A stretch of DNA of 45,402 nt from Candidatus Aminicenantes bacterium UBA647 (GCA_002299555.1 DBOL01000003.1:7243-52644); one strand, 5' to 3'. Positions 33,188 through 42,134 are shown, counted from the stretch's first letter. The notes: generated by a model not told the origin, from the sequence alone. Translations and numbers: made by a program.

Positions 33188-35494
33188 TTGAATAAAAAAC
33201 TTATATTTGTAATCTATCTTTGTGTTTTTCTTTCATTAACGGTGTTATCCGACACTAAAAAATATGAAGGCCCTTTTATTAAAGAATTGAAAGATGGAAA
33301 GTTTGAGAGCAATCATTTCAACTCCATAAGTTTCGGAAGTGTATCTTTTCTGAAAAAGAAAAAACTCACAAGTCCTAATGAAAAAATAACAATAAGGGTT
33401 GTAAAGGACGGATCAAAGCGGATCGATACTTTTTCAATAGTGAACGGAGACTATTTCCTTCTTCAATCAGTGGGGAGTCTCTTTACAATAAAAGATATCT
33501 TTTTCAGAAAAAAATATTATAAGATCGATAAAAAATTCAGTGCTTCTAAATCAAATCTTAACTATCTTGGAAATATTAGAGTCACTCTTCTTAAAGAAAA
33601 CCTGGAGAATTACAAATATAAAATCTTCATTGATACTAACTTCAAAAAATTAAAATTCAGATCAAACTTGAAACTTACAGGGTTGATCAATAACAACTCC
33701 CCGAAGAACTATCTGGAAAAAACAGGTGGGAAAATTATGATCCCTCTTTATCAACCTTCCCCGCGAGGAGAATTTGTCGATGAATACAATGCTATGAAAT
33801 CGGTGGAAAATGGTGACCTGGATTCATTGAGAAAATTTTTAAAAAAGAAAAATGATCTTAACAAATTATGGGAGAACGGCCAGACACTCCTTATGACCTC
33901 ACTTGAATTTAAAAACAGTGAAATATCCGAATACCTTATCGGACAGAACATTGACACTTCAATTTCAACAGGCAATGGATGGACCACCCTCATGTTTTCA
34001 CTCAGATACGGTATGATCGACATGGCAAAACTTCTTCTTAATAAAGGGGCGGACATCAAAGGAGAGGTTAAAGATGGATGGAACAATCTGTTCATGTCTC
34101 TTCGGAACGGTTGCGATGAAGAACTACTTAAAATGTTACTTGACAGAGGATGCGATATTAACAAGGCAAAAGATAACAAGTGGACTCCCATTATGACAGC
34201 CCTGGTCTATCAGGATGAAAAGATTGCAGAAATTCTATTTCAAAATGGTGCCGGGATAAATGTCAGGGATAATGAAAATTGGAGCCCACTAATGTATGCC
34301 TTACGGTATGGGAAACATAATCTGGCCGAAGACATGATTCTGAAAGATAAAAATATAAATGCCTCCAATAATAACAGATGGACACCTCTGCTGTTCGCCT
34401 TAAGAAATAATGCAGATAAATGTGCTGATATCCTCATCAAGAAAGGAGCAGATGTTCTTGCAGGAAACAGAGACGGGAACACTCCTCTTCACTTTGCTCT
34501 CGAATACAAATCATCCGATATTGCATCTATGATCATCAAAATGGGGAAGGGACTTGATAAAGTAACAAGATACGGGTGGTCTCCTTTAATGGTAGCTCTC
34601 AGGTATGAACAGCCAGAAGCTGCATCACAATTATTAAAGAGAAAAGTGCAGATAGACGGGATCACAAAGGATGGTTGGACTACTCTCCATCTTGCTGTCA
34701 GATACGATCAACCGGAAAACGCACTCTCAATAATTAAAAGAAAAAAACTCGATTTAAACAGTGTGACAAAAGATGGGTGGACACCTCTTCTACTTGCTCT
34801 CAGATACAATTATCCTGAAATAGCAAAAGTCCTTATCAGATCAAAAGCTGACATCAACTTAAGCAATAAGTACGGATGGACTCCGCTTATGATATCCATA
34901 GAACATGACCAGCCACAACTTGCTGAAATCCTTATCAAAAAAGGGGCACTTAAAAATGCAAAGAACAGTGAAGGCAAATCAGCTCTGGACATAGCTAAAG
35001 AAAAAGAATATTTCAATATATATAAACTATTGGGGGGTGGAGGTTATTTATCAGAAGCCCCGAAACCAAAAGTCAAGATCTCAGAACAACCTTTATTACT
35101 TAAGGGCATCTTTAAAGATATTATCCCTTCAGGGAAAAATCCCAGAGTAATAAAATGCGGGGATTGTACACCAAGATCAAGCTTGTGCTCTGCAACTCTT
35201 GAGTATAACAATTCCAAGTCAGAGATATATAAGTACATTGTACAAGAACTGAAAAATTCGGGATTTAAATATGATAAAGGGATTACAGCAAGAAGTGAAT
35301 CGAGTTCATTGAAGAACAGGAATATCTGGGGGCTGGTGAATTTCACAATGAACACTTCCACAACGGTCAATGCATTCACAATCATCATCTTATCTGACTA
35401 CAAAACCGGTTCAACAAAAACCGTAGTGGACTTTACTTATACAAAAATGCCGAGGAAAATGAATATGAGTTTCCCCAAAGCAAATCAAAAATAA
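33188..35494 (+). CDS. Exported ankyrin-repeat protein
   Basis: A 768-residue protein. The TTG at 33188 is the best start because GGGGAGGGG lies just upstream and the protein then begins with a signal peptide (NKKLIFVIYLCVFLSLTVLS). Residues 25-190 form an unrecognised N-terminal domain. Residues about 200-610 hold around 12 to 13 ankyrin repeats, unusually uniform, with GWTPLMIALRY-like starts and AEILIKKGA-like ends. The last 140 residues form another domain, with a cysteine pair in KCGDCTPRSSLC. Ankyrin arrays bind proteins; the partner is unknown. Its stop lies two bases from the convergent DUF4198 stop. Confidence 0.85.
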   Translation: MNKKLIFVIYLCVFLSLTVLSDTKKYEGPFIKELKDGKFESNHFNSISFGSVSFLKKKKLTSPNEKITIRVVKDGSKRIDTFSIVNGDYFLLQSVGSLFTIKDIFFRKKYYKIDKKFSASKSNLNYLGNIRVTLLKENLENYKYKIFIDTNFKKLKFRSNLKLTGLINNNSPKNYLEKTGGKIMIPLYQPSPRGEFVDEYNAMKSVENGDLDSLRKFLKKKNDLNKLWENGQTLLMTSLEFKNSEISEYLIGQNIDTSISTGNGWTTLMFSLRYGMIDMAKLLLNKGADIKGEVKDGWNNLFMSLRNGCDEELLKMLLDRGCDINKAKDNKWTPIMTALVYQDEKIAEILFQNGAGINVRDNENWSPLMYALRYGKHNLAEDMILKDKNINASNNNRWTPLLFALRNNADKCADILIKKGADVLAGNRDGNTPLHFALEYKSSDIASMIIKMGKGLDKVTRYGWSPLMVALRYEQPEAASQLLKRKVQIDGITKDGWTTLHLAVRYDQPENALSIIKRKKLDLNSVTKDGWTPLLLALRYNYPEIAKVLIRSKADINLSNKYGWTPLMISIEHDQPQLAEILIKKGALKNAKNSEGKSALDIAKEKEYFNIYKLLGGGGYLSEAPKPKVKISEQPLLLKGIFKDIIPSGKNPRVIKCGDCTPRSSLCSATLEYNNSKSEIYKYIVQELKNSGFKYDKGITARSESSSLKNRNIWGLVNFTMNTSTTVNAFTIIILSDYKTGSTKTVVDFTYTKMPRKMNMSFPKANQK

Positions 35495-35496
35495 TA

Positions 35497-36153
35497 TTAT
35501 CTGTTCAAATTTCGGACATTAAATGTTAGAGAAGCACCTTTTCCTTTATAGTAAGTGTTTAGCAGATAAATTCCTTCATATTTTAATTTTAAAGAACAAT
35601 AATTATCTTTTCCGGGATTCAGATAGACCGGTTTTTTACCATCAACTATCACTACAAGTTTTGACCTGACAGGCTTGCCGTCAAGCAGAATTCTGACAGG
35701 AAGAAGATCGGATCGTTTTTTACTGAACAGATCTTCCGGGATTATCTCAAGCCCTTCTCCGGTAACAGGTTCAAATTTCTCCCCACTATATTTTTGTGGT
35801 GAGATTATTGTCCGGCCCCAGAAATAAGGATATTTTGATATCCTTTTTTTTAAACTGTAAACAACTATGAATCCGGAATTCCCGGGCAATTCGGCTTCCC
35901 CTACCCAGATCTTCCCTTTCGCTGAAATTTGTACAGGATTCTTTTCCCCTCCGGCTAAAATATCAACACCGATGATCATATCTCGTTTCAACAACAATTC
36001 ACTTTCCGGAAATTTATGCCCACAGCAGATATTTATATTAAATCTATTAATGCCCTCGACATTGTCGTTAACCGGAATGATCCACTGGTAATGAGAGAAA
36101 ACAGGTGTAACGAAAATTATTCCCAGAATTAAAGTAAAAATGTTTTTTTTCAT
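35497..36153 (-). CDS. DUF4198 family exported protein, probable metal handling
   Basis: A 218-residue protein with a signal peptide that ends VFS before His21, so the mature protein should begin HYQWIIP. DUF4198 proteins are mostly linked by genome context to nickel or cobalt uptake. CCGHKFPES (about residues 43-51) adds a further Cys/His cluster. The remaining sequence is two beta-sandwich-like parts, the second reading LPVRILLDGKPVRSKLVVI. AGGAG precedes the ATG. It follows a very small exported ORF by 15 bases and shares its promoter. Confidence 0.75.
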   Translation of the reverse strand: MKKNIFTLILGIIFVTPVFSHYQWIIPVNDNVEGINRFNINICCGHKFPESELLLKRDMIIGVDILAGGEKNPVQISAKGKIWVGEAELPGNSGFIVVYSLKKRISKYPYFWGRTIISPQKYSGEKFEPVTGEGLEIIPEDLFSKKRSDLLPVRILLDGKPVRSKLVVIVDGKKPVYLNPGKDNYCSLKLKYEGIYLLNTYYKGKGASLTFNVRNLNR

Positions 36154-36168
36154 TTGGTTATTCTCCTG

Positions 36169-36306
36169 TTAGAATCGATACATCATTGTAGCGTTTGCCC
36201 TGCTGCTGCCTGAACTGAATTCCAGCCCTGTTTTAAATATGATATTTTCTGACCCCAGAGGAAAGTACAAACCAGCCAGGACCAAACAAATTTTCCTGAA
36301 CTTCAC
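36169..36306 (-). CDS. Very small exported or barrel-like ORF upstream of DUF4198
   Basis: A 45-codon frame from GTG at 36306: it opens KFRKICLVLAGLYFPLGSE and ends SSRANATMMYRF followed by TAA. GGAGG (36316-36312) lies five bases upstream and a TTGACT-N17-TACAAA promoter lies further up, so expression is plausible. The beginning resembles a short signal peptide, and the end resembles the last strand of an outer-membrane barrel with terminal Phe. It may be a genuine tiny envelope protein or the surviving end of a deleted barrel gene. Confidence 0.5.
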   Translation of the reverse strand: MKFRKICLVLAGLYFPLGSENIIFKTGLEFSSGSSRANATMMYRF

Positions 36307-36333
36307 CACAACCTCCGTAACACGTTTATTTAT

Positions 36334-36362
36334 TTTGTAACACCCTCGAAAGCATTAGTCAA
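36334..36362 (-). promoter_or_regulatory. Predicted promoter of the small ORF and DUF4198 gene
   Basis: Minus strand: TTGACT (36362-36357), 17-base spacer, TACAAA (36339-36334). It is followed by the GGAGG site of the small ORF. Confidence 0.5.
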
Positions 36363-36389
36363 CCCTTTTCTTATTATTAATGTTTGTAG

Positions 36390-36395
36390 TAAAAT
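36390..36395 (+). promoter_or_regulatory. Predicted -10 box of the porin-like gene
   Basis: TAAAAT, five bases before the ATG at 36401, with a weak -35. It suggests another leaderless or nearly leaderless mRNA. Confidence 0.35.
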
Positions 36396-36400
36396 AAAGT

Positions 36401-37519
36401 ATGAGCTTAAAAAAGATCACTTTAACTATAATTCTTGTATTCATATTTTCACACATCCTCTCATCCACAGGACAGTCGAACGAAGATAAATTAAGATATG
36501 ACTTCTCGATCGATGCCGTATCATATTTTTCTAATGATCAGAGGATCCAGTGGAGCGGAGCAGAAGCAACATTCGGTGCTGAAGCAAAATTCAGAGGAAA
36601 CTTAACAAAAGCCATCGGGAATTCAGAAGTGTTTGCTGCTGGAGAATTCCGGTTGAACCAATCATTTGACAACAATATTCTTATAGATGAATACAGAGAG
36701 AAATATATTCAGAATTTCAAACCGGACAACTTTCAGATCGCTCAGATATTCATCGGATTCCGCTCCAAAAACTTTGAGGTTTCACTTGGGAAGAAAAATT
36801 CGGACTTCGGAAATGATAACCTTATTCATCTTACCAATGGGGAGATCTTCCAGCCTTTCATAAGGACAGAATCTATACTATGGTGGGAAACAGGTCTCTC
36901 TCTCAAATACAGGACAGGGATAATTCGACTTGCTCTCTCAATAGTTAATGGAGGACCTGAAAAAGATACGAACTCAAGCAAAGCTGCAATTGCAAGGGCA
37001 GGAATCGAATTGAATAATTTTAGTGTCGGTATTTCGGCCAAGATGCAGGATGGGATAGGATCCGAATGGCAGAAACAATATAAGAACCACATTGGAGCTG
37101 ACCTTTCATTCAAATCCGGAAAATTTACCATATCCGCAGAAGGTATCTATGATGAATACGGATTCAGAAAAGAATTTGACAGTGATGATATTTTCTGGGA
37201 AAGAAGCCTGTATTATCGGGATCAATTCTATAAACCGGAGACACCTATAACAGGGATCGGCGGTTATATTGACATACTTTACAAAAACAAAAAGATCATA
37301 TTCAACATTAACTACGGTGAGTTCCATCCAGAAGAGATAAGCGATCCTTATCATGATACACCTGTAAAAAGAGGCATCGTAAAATTCATTTATAAATTTT
37401 CAAAGGAATTTAACTTTTTTGTCGGTGCATTAATTGAAAATGAGAGGATCAGAGAATCCGTTTTCTCCGGAGCAAAAGGATACGCATACATAGCCGGACT
37501 TCACTTTACTTTAAATTAA
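36401..37519 (+). CDS. Porin-like outer-membrane beta-barrel
   Basis: A 372-residue protein with a signal peptide (about residues 1-24, ILVFIFSHILSSTGQS). The remainder is made of alternating-hydrophobicity strands with aromatic residues at their ends, for example AQIFIGFRSKNFEVSLGKKNSD and GAKGYAYIAGLHFTLN at the end. About 14 to 16 strands seem possible. Substrate is unknown, and no TonB box or plug domain is present. No ribosome site is seen before the ATG. It is followed after 52 bases by a small secreted protein gene with its own ribosome site. Confidence 0.78.
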   Translation: MSLKKITLTIILVFIFSHILSSTGQSNEDKLRYDFSIDAVSYFSNDQRIQWSGAEATFGAEAKFRGNLTKAIGNSEVFAAGEFRLNQSFDNNILIDEYREKYIQNFKPDNFQIAQIFIGFRSKNFEVSLGKKNSDFGNDNLIHLTNGEIFQPFIRTESILWWETGLSLKYRTGIIRLALSIVNGGPEKDTNSSKAAIARAGIELNNFSVGISAKMQDGIGSEWQKQYKNHIGADLSFKSGKFTISAEGIYDEYGFRKEFDSDDIFWERSLYYRDQFYKPETPITGIGGYIDILYKNKKIIFNINYGEFHPEEISDPYHDTPVKRGIVKFIYKFSKEFNFFVGALIENERIRESVFSGAKGYAYIAGLHFTLN

Positions 37520-37571
37520 TATTTTTTGAGATATTACACATTTTAATTGTATCTATAATTGAGGAGAAAAA

Positions 37572-38030
37572 ATGAAAAAATTAATAATATTTATATCTAT
37601 TTCAATGATCATTACCGGAGGATTGTTAATCTCTAATGAGAATAGGATCCCTACCCCCATTCCCACAGCCAAGATAATGGAGATTTCAGGAAAGATCCAG
37701 GCTGTAATGACTGATATTCCCCTTGGGCAAAAAATAGCAGGGGGATCACTTCCTCAGGCATATACAAAAGTAAAAGTGAAGGATCCGGTATCAGGACGGG
37801 AACATTCTATCCAGATAGCACCCGGACATTACCTGAAACTTAAAGGGGTGATACTTCAAAAAAATGATCAAATAAAGATAAAAGCATTCAAAGCCGATAA
37901 TTCTATGGAAATGAAATCGCTCCAGATTGAAATTAAAGGAAAGATCCTCATCCTGAGGGATAAGTTTGGCAAAGGTGCATGGGAAAAGCCGGAGCTCAGG
38001 CCGCGAAGGACCGGATTAAAAGAAAGATAG
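37572..38030 (+). CDS. Small exported protein of unknown function
   Basis: A 152-residue protein with a signal peptide (residues 1-20, MKKLIIFISISMIITGGLLI). The mature part is beta-rich: MEISGKIQAVMTDIPLG, then KVKVKDPVSGREHSIQIAPGHYLKL and KNDQIKIKAFKADNS, which looks like an OB-fold or similar small barrel. The tail is basic (KPELRPRRTGLKER). I recognise no family. A TATAAT (37554-37559) and a GAGGAG ribosome site (37561-37566) precede the ATG, and the -35 is weak. Its stop is one base from the convergent hemW stop. Confidence 0.7.
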   Translation: MKKLIIFISISMIITGGLLISNENRIPTPIPTAKIMEISGKIQAVMTDIPLGQKIAGGSLPQAYTKVKVKDPVSGREHSIQIAPGHYLKLKGVILQKNDQIKIKAFKADNSMEMKSLQIEIKGKILILRDKFGKGAWEKPELRPRRTGLKER

Positions 38031-38031
38031 T

Positions 38032-39108
38032 TCAGATCAGATAAGTTAAGATATCATTTAAAACAACCATTCTTGAGGGGACAACCCTAAAATGACTTTT
38101 TGTTTCCTCAAGAAATCCTTCTTCGATCAATTCACGGATCCCGGATTCATAAACAGCAAACTTCTCTTTCTCAATACCATTTGTAAGTCTCAACCCGATT
38201 ATAAGCGCTCTTTTAACAGGATCATTCTTAATTCTGTCAGCAATCGGGATCTTCATATTTTCAATTGATCTGCTATATTTTCCCATATCTGAATAATTGG
38301 TGTAATCAATCCCGTTCTCGTATCCGGAAGCAGACAATCCTGCTCCGATATAGCTACCCCCCTTCCAATAGTTCATGTTATGTTCAGAATAAGCTTCTGC
38401 CCGGCAAAAATTTGAAACCTCATACTGCTCGAATTCAGTATTCAAAATTTTCTCTCTGAATGCATTATAAAGGTTGCTCTGATGATCTTCATCGGGAGAT
38501 CGCCTTCCACCAAATTCTTTAACGCCTTCAAGAATATAAGCTGAAAGGTGATTCGCAAAAGAGGAAGATAAAATCTCAATATTATTTGTCAAAGTTTTCT
38601 TATTCTGATCAGGAAGTCCAATGATCATATCGGCACTCACTGAATCAAAACCTGCCTTAAAGGCCGTCTCCAATGCTTCCAGAGACTGCACTCCACTATG
38701 ATTCCTGGACAGATATTTCAGATCAGTATCAGAAAAAGATTGAACTCCGATACTTATCCTGTTAAATCCCGCACTTTTCAGAAACCTTAATTTTTCCATA
38801 CTGCACTCTTCCGGGTTGATCTCAATTGTCATTTCCGAAAGTTTCTGTATGTTAAAGTTTTCATAAAGAACTTCAACTATTTTTGTCATTGAAGCATCAG
38901 GGATTATTGCAGGAGACCCGCCTCCGAAATATATTGTCCTGACAATAGAATTCCGGTCCTTTCTCAATCTCAACTCGGAACAAAGGAGCTCCGTGTACCT
39001 GTTTACAGAATTCCTTTCATATGTGAATTTTGAAAAATTGCAATAAAAACATTCCCGCCTGCAGAATGGAATATGAATATAGATAGCCGAAGAAGATCTC
39101 TCCGCCAT
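38032..39108 (-). CDS. hemW: HemW-like radical SAM protein
   Basis: A 358-residue protein (369 from an alternative GTG at 39141) of the HemW family, formerly called oxygen-independent coproporphyrinogen oxidase-like and now regarded as a heme-transfer chaperone. The cluster motif CRRECFYC (CX3CX2C) follows AIYIHIPF. YFGGGSPAIIP, IGVQSFSDTDLKYLSR and ADMIIGLPDQ are typical. The ATG at 39108 lies ten bases after the trmJ stop. The GTG at 39141 has GGGGAG close upstream, so either could be used. No other heme gene is in the window. Confidence 0.88.
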   Translation of the reverse strand: MAERSSSAIYIHIPFCRRECFYCNFSKFTYERNSVNRYTELLCSELRLRKDRNSIVRTIYFGGGSPAIIPDASMTKIVEVLYENFNIQKLSEMTIEINPEECSMEKLRFLKSAGFNRISIGVQSFSDTDLKYLSRNHSGVQSLEALETAFKAGFDSVSADMIIGLPDQNKKTLTNNIEILSSSFANHLSAYILEGVKEFGGRRSPDEDHQSNLYNAFREKILNTEFEQYEVSNFCRAEAYSEHNMNYWKGGSYIGAGLSASGYENGIDYTNYSDMGKYSRSIENMKIPIADRIKNDPVKRALIIGLRLTNGIEKEKFAVYESGIRELIEEGFLEETKSHFRVVPSRMVVLNDILTYLI

Positions 39109-39118
39109 AACACTTAAC

Positions 39119-39889
39119 TCAGGATTCTCCCGAGCCTCCACTTCTCCCCTTCATCTTAGGGCTGTTCTCCATATACCATCTCATCTGCTTGCACACTCTG
39201 TCGAAGACAGCGATATCGGCATTTGTCCATCTTGTCCTGTTCAACGCTCTTTTAAGGGAACGGTGGAACAACCCCTTTTCTTCCTCCACAAAGTTAATGC
39301 TATTCATAAGATCATTCATATTTTCATTAAGCCTTTCGAATGATTTTTTTGCTGCCCTCTTGGGAAATGGCGAACTAAGCTCCCCCTTGACCATATGCGA
39401 ATAGATGCCATGCACAGTAACCATTACAGCTTGTGATAGATTAAGTGAAGGATAGCTGACGGCAGCCGGAATATTGATACAATAATTGGCATACTGACTC
39501 TCATCGATGGTAACTCCCGAATCTTCTCTTCCAAAGACAATACCTATCTTCTCTTTAACAGATTGACGAGCAATTAACTCTGCAGAATCATCAAGAGACA
39601 GAAAATCTTTTTTCCACTTTCCCTTTCTTGTAGTTGTCAGGAAAACAATCGAAAGATCTCGAACCGCATCTTTTAAAGATGGATACTCCCGGCTGTCAGC
39701 AATGATCTCCTGCGATCTGTACCCCAGTTTTCTCTGCTCTACAACATCTCTGTATTCAACAGGATTCACCAGTCTAAGGTCGCTGAACCCCATATTCTTC
39801 ATTGCCCTGACAGCAGACCCGATATTTCCGGGATTCTTTGGCTCTACAAGTATAATGCTGACATTCTTAAAAGCATTCGATTTTTCCAT
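39119..39889 (-). CDS. trmJ: RNA methyltransferase, TrmJ family
   Basis: A 256-residue SPOUT methyltransferase like TrmJ, which adds a 2'-O-methyl group at tRNA position 32. Motifs of the trefoil knot are present: EPKNPGNIGSAVRAMKNMG, FGREDSGVT and SYPSLNLSQAV. The C-terminal 80 residues carry the usual helical extension, ending in a Gly/Ser-rich tail. A consensus TATAAT lies seven bases before the ATG at 39889 and no ribosome site is seen, so the gene probably also has its own leaderless transcript besides read-through from recD2. Confidence 0.87.
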   Translation of the reverse strand: MEKSNAFKNVSIILVEPKNPGNIGSAVRAMKNMGFSDLRLVNPVEYRDVVEQRKLGYRSQEIIADSREYPSLKDAVRDLSIVFLTTTRKGKWKKDFLSLDDSAELIARQSVKEKIGIVFGREDSGVTIDESQYANYCINIPAAVSYPSLNLSQAVMVTVHGIYSHMVKGELSSPFPKRAAKKSFERLNENMNDLMNSINFVEEEKGLFHRSLKRALNRTRWTNADIAVFDRVCKQMRWYMENSPKMKGRSGGSGES

Positions 39890-39896
39890 TTACGGC

Positions 39897-39925
39897 ATTA
39901 TATTACAAACAAAGGCAACGGGCAA
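39897..39925 (-). promoter_or_regulatory. Predicted internal promoter of trmJ, leaderless type
   Basis: Minus strand: TTGCCC (39925-39920), 17-base spacer, TATAAT (39902-39897), then seven bases to the ATG at 39889. Confidence 0.5.
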
Positions 39926-39930
39926 ACAGG

Positions 39931-42096
39931 TCAGGATTTGTCAAAATTTTCATCAAGCCTTCTTCGGAGTAGTGTTTTTCTCTCTCCGGGAGTCGACCTT
40001 TTAACAGATGTTCTGATCGTTTCAATATCAGATATTACAAATATTTTTTTTTTTGCCCTTGTGACCGCAGTGTAGAGCAATTCTTTGTTCAGCATCATTG
40101 AATGTGCCGGGGAAAGTATAAGAAGAAGAAAATCATATTCCGATCCCTGGGATTTGTGTATTGATATCACATAGGAGAGTGTTATCTCATCAAATTCATC
40201 TCTTGAATATTCCAGGATACTGCTATCATAATTTATTGTCAGGTTACCGCTCTTTTTGTCATACTTTTCAACCACCCCATGCTCTCCGTTAAAAACCTCT
40301 TTTTCATAATTATTCTTCAGCTGCATTACCTTGTCGCCCTCTTTCAATCTGAGCTTTTCACTTTCGAAGACAAATTCCGCTGTGTTGAATTTTTCCTGAA
40401 TAATCCGGTTAAGGTTATCGATACCGGAATCACCTCTGTAGACCGGTGATAATATCTGGTATGACATTGAATTGAATTCAAAATCTGATTGGTGATATTC
40501 AATTATCTTCATCACTTTTCCGGGAATATCAGAGGGGTCCTGATAATTAATGAACACAAAATCCAAGTCGTCACTATAAGGCTTGAATACCGGTTCTTCA
40601 CCATTATTTATCCTGTAGGCATTATCAATGATAAGGCTATCCTCACTCTGTCTGAAATTCCTGTTCAGATAAATTGTCTTGAAATAACCGGAAGTTATCA
40701 GATCTCTTAAAATATTTCCGGGACCAACAGAAGGTAATTGGTCTTTATCCCCGATTATTATTAACTTAGCCGATACGGGGATAGCTTTAAGGAGTGCAAA
40801 AAAAATATTTGTATCCACCATTGAGAATTCATCAATAATGATCGCATCTGCCTTAAGAGGGTTTGATTCATCATGAACGAATTGTCTCGTCTCGGGACTT
40901 ATTTTCAACATTCTGTGGATCGTTGAGGTCTGGCAGGAAGTTGCTTCTTCGATCCTCTTGGCAGCCCTCCCCGTCGGTGCTGCGATCTGAACAAGATTAC
41001 CTTCACTTTCAAAAGCTTCAATGATCGCTCTTATTATTGTTGTCTTCCCGGTTCCGGGACCTCCGGTTATTATTGTGATCTTATTATTTACGGCACTTTC
41101 CACAGCATTCATCTGCTCATCTGTAAGTTCAACATCAAGCTGGTCAACCACCTGGGTTGTATCAATCTTCTTCTTGTCAGCAATTTCCCTGTCATTGTTT
41201 AATTTAAAAAGATATCTGGAGATCGCTTTCTCAATAAGGAAATTGTTATAAAGCAATATTACATTCTCAGGGATATCTTCTGTAGCAATTTCATTCCTTT
41301 CAAGAAGATCAGAGATCCCAATCTCAACCTCTTCTCTGCTTACCCCAAGCAGGTTCCCCCCGGTTACGCATAATTCCTCTCTCAGCATAAACAGGTCCCC
41401 TTTTCGATCCTCATTTCCGGACAGAACAAACTTCAATCCCGCCATTATTCTGAACGGATCGTCTGGAGGTATTCCGAATCCTCTGGCAACCATGTCCGCC
41501 CTCTTAAATCCAACACCACTGATCCGGTCAATTACTCTGTAAGGATTCACTCCAAGAATTTCAAACGTTTCATTTCCAAACTCTTTATAAATTTTGAAAA
41601 CTGTTTCATCACCGATACCAAAAGGTGAAAGTTTCACGATCAGCTCTCTCAGCACTTTGTTTTCCTTCAAAGATTCAGAAAGTTGCTTTATGATAGATTT
41701 TCTTAATCCCCTTATCTCATTCAATCTCTCAGGAAATTTCTCTATGATCTCAAAAGTATCCATACCGAACTTATCAACAATTTTCTCAGCACTTTTCTTC
41801 CCGACCCCCTTCACCCTTCCTGAAGAAAGGAATTTCTTTATCCCATCAAGATCCTGAGGCAGTATTGTCCTGAAAGTTTCCACTTTTATCTGGTTCCCGA
41901 ACCTGGGATGATAAATATATTGCCCCTCTATCTCCAGAGTATCTCCTTCTCTGACATCAAACAGATTACCGACAATGATCTCGCTGTCCCTTTCGGGCAG
42001 CGAAAGTACCTTGAAAACTCCGAATCCATTCTCCTGAGATAGAAAGATCTTCCTGCTGACTTTCACCTTTAGTCCGGAAATTTTCATAGGTTCCAT
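39931..42096 (-). CDS. recD2: RecD2-type DNA helicase
   Basis: A 721-residue superfamily 1B 5'-3' helicase of the RecD2 kind, which works without RecBC in genome maintenance. Residues 1-90 form the N-terminal domain and helix-hairpin-helix motifs follow (GRVKGVGKKSAEKIV and GVGFKRADMVARGFG). Walker A is GGPGTGKTT with Lys351, Walker B is IIIDEFSMVD, and motif III is IIGDKDQLPSVGPGN. The C-terminal LSYVISIHKSQGSEYD and LLYTAVTRAKKK are motifs V and VI. The ATG at 42096 lies about four bases after the predicted transcription start; an ATG at 42087 is an alternative. Confidence 0.93.
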   Translation of the reverse strand: MEPMKISGLKVKVSRKIFLSQENGFGVFKVLSLPERDSEIIVGNLFDVREGDTLEIEGQYIYHPRFGNQIKVETFRTILPQDLDGIKKFLSSGRVKGVGKKSAEKIVDKFGMDTFEIIEKFPERLNEIRGLRKSIIKQLSESLKENKVLRELIVKLSPFGIGDETVFKIYKEFGNETFEILGVNPYRVIDRISGVGFKRADMVARGFGIPPDDPFRIMAGLKFVLSGNEDRKGDLFMLREELCVTGGNLLGVSREEVEIGISDLLERNEIATEDIPENVILLYNNFLIEKAISRYLFKLNNDREIADKKKIDTTQVVDQLDVELTDEQMNAVESAVNNKITIITGGPGTGKTTIIRAIIEAFESEGNLVQIAAPTGRAAKRIEEATSCQTSTIHRMLKISPETRQFVHDESNPLKADAIIIDEFSMVDTNIFFALLKAIPVSAKLIIIGDKDQLPSVGPGNILRDLITSGYFKTIYLNRNFRQSEDSLIIDNAYRINNGEEPVFKPYSDDLDFVFINYQDPSDIPGKVMKIIEYHQSDFEFNSMSYQILSPVYRGDSGIDNLNRIIQEKFNTAEFVFESEKLRLKEGDKVMQLKNNYEKEVFNGEHGVVEKYDKKSGNLTINYDSSILEYSRDEFDEITLSYVISIHKSQGSEYDFLLLILSPAHSMMLNKELLYTAVTRAKKKIFVISDIETIRTSVKRSTPGERKTLLRRRLDENFDKS

Positions 42097-42106
42097 TTGA
42101 TAAAAA

Positions 42107-42134
42107 ATTATACGCTAACATTTCTTAAAATCAA
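42107..42134 (-). promoter_or_regulatory. Predicted promoter of recD2-trmJ-hemW
   Basis: Minus strand: TTGATT (42134-42129), 16-base spacer, TATAAT (42112-42107). Ten bases separate it from the ATG at 42096, so the leader is only a few bases. Confidence 0.55.
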
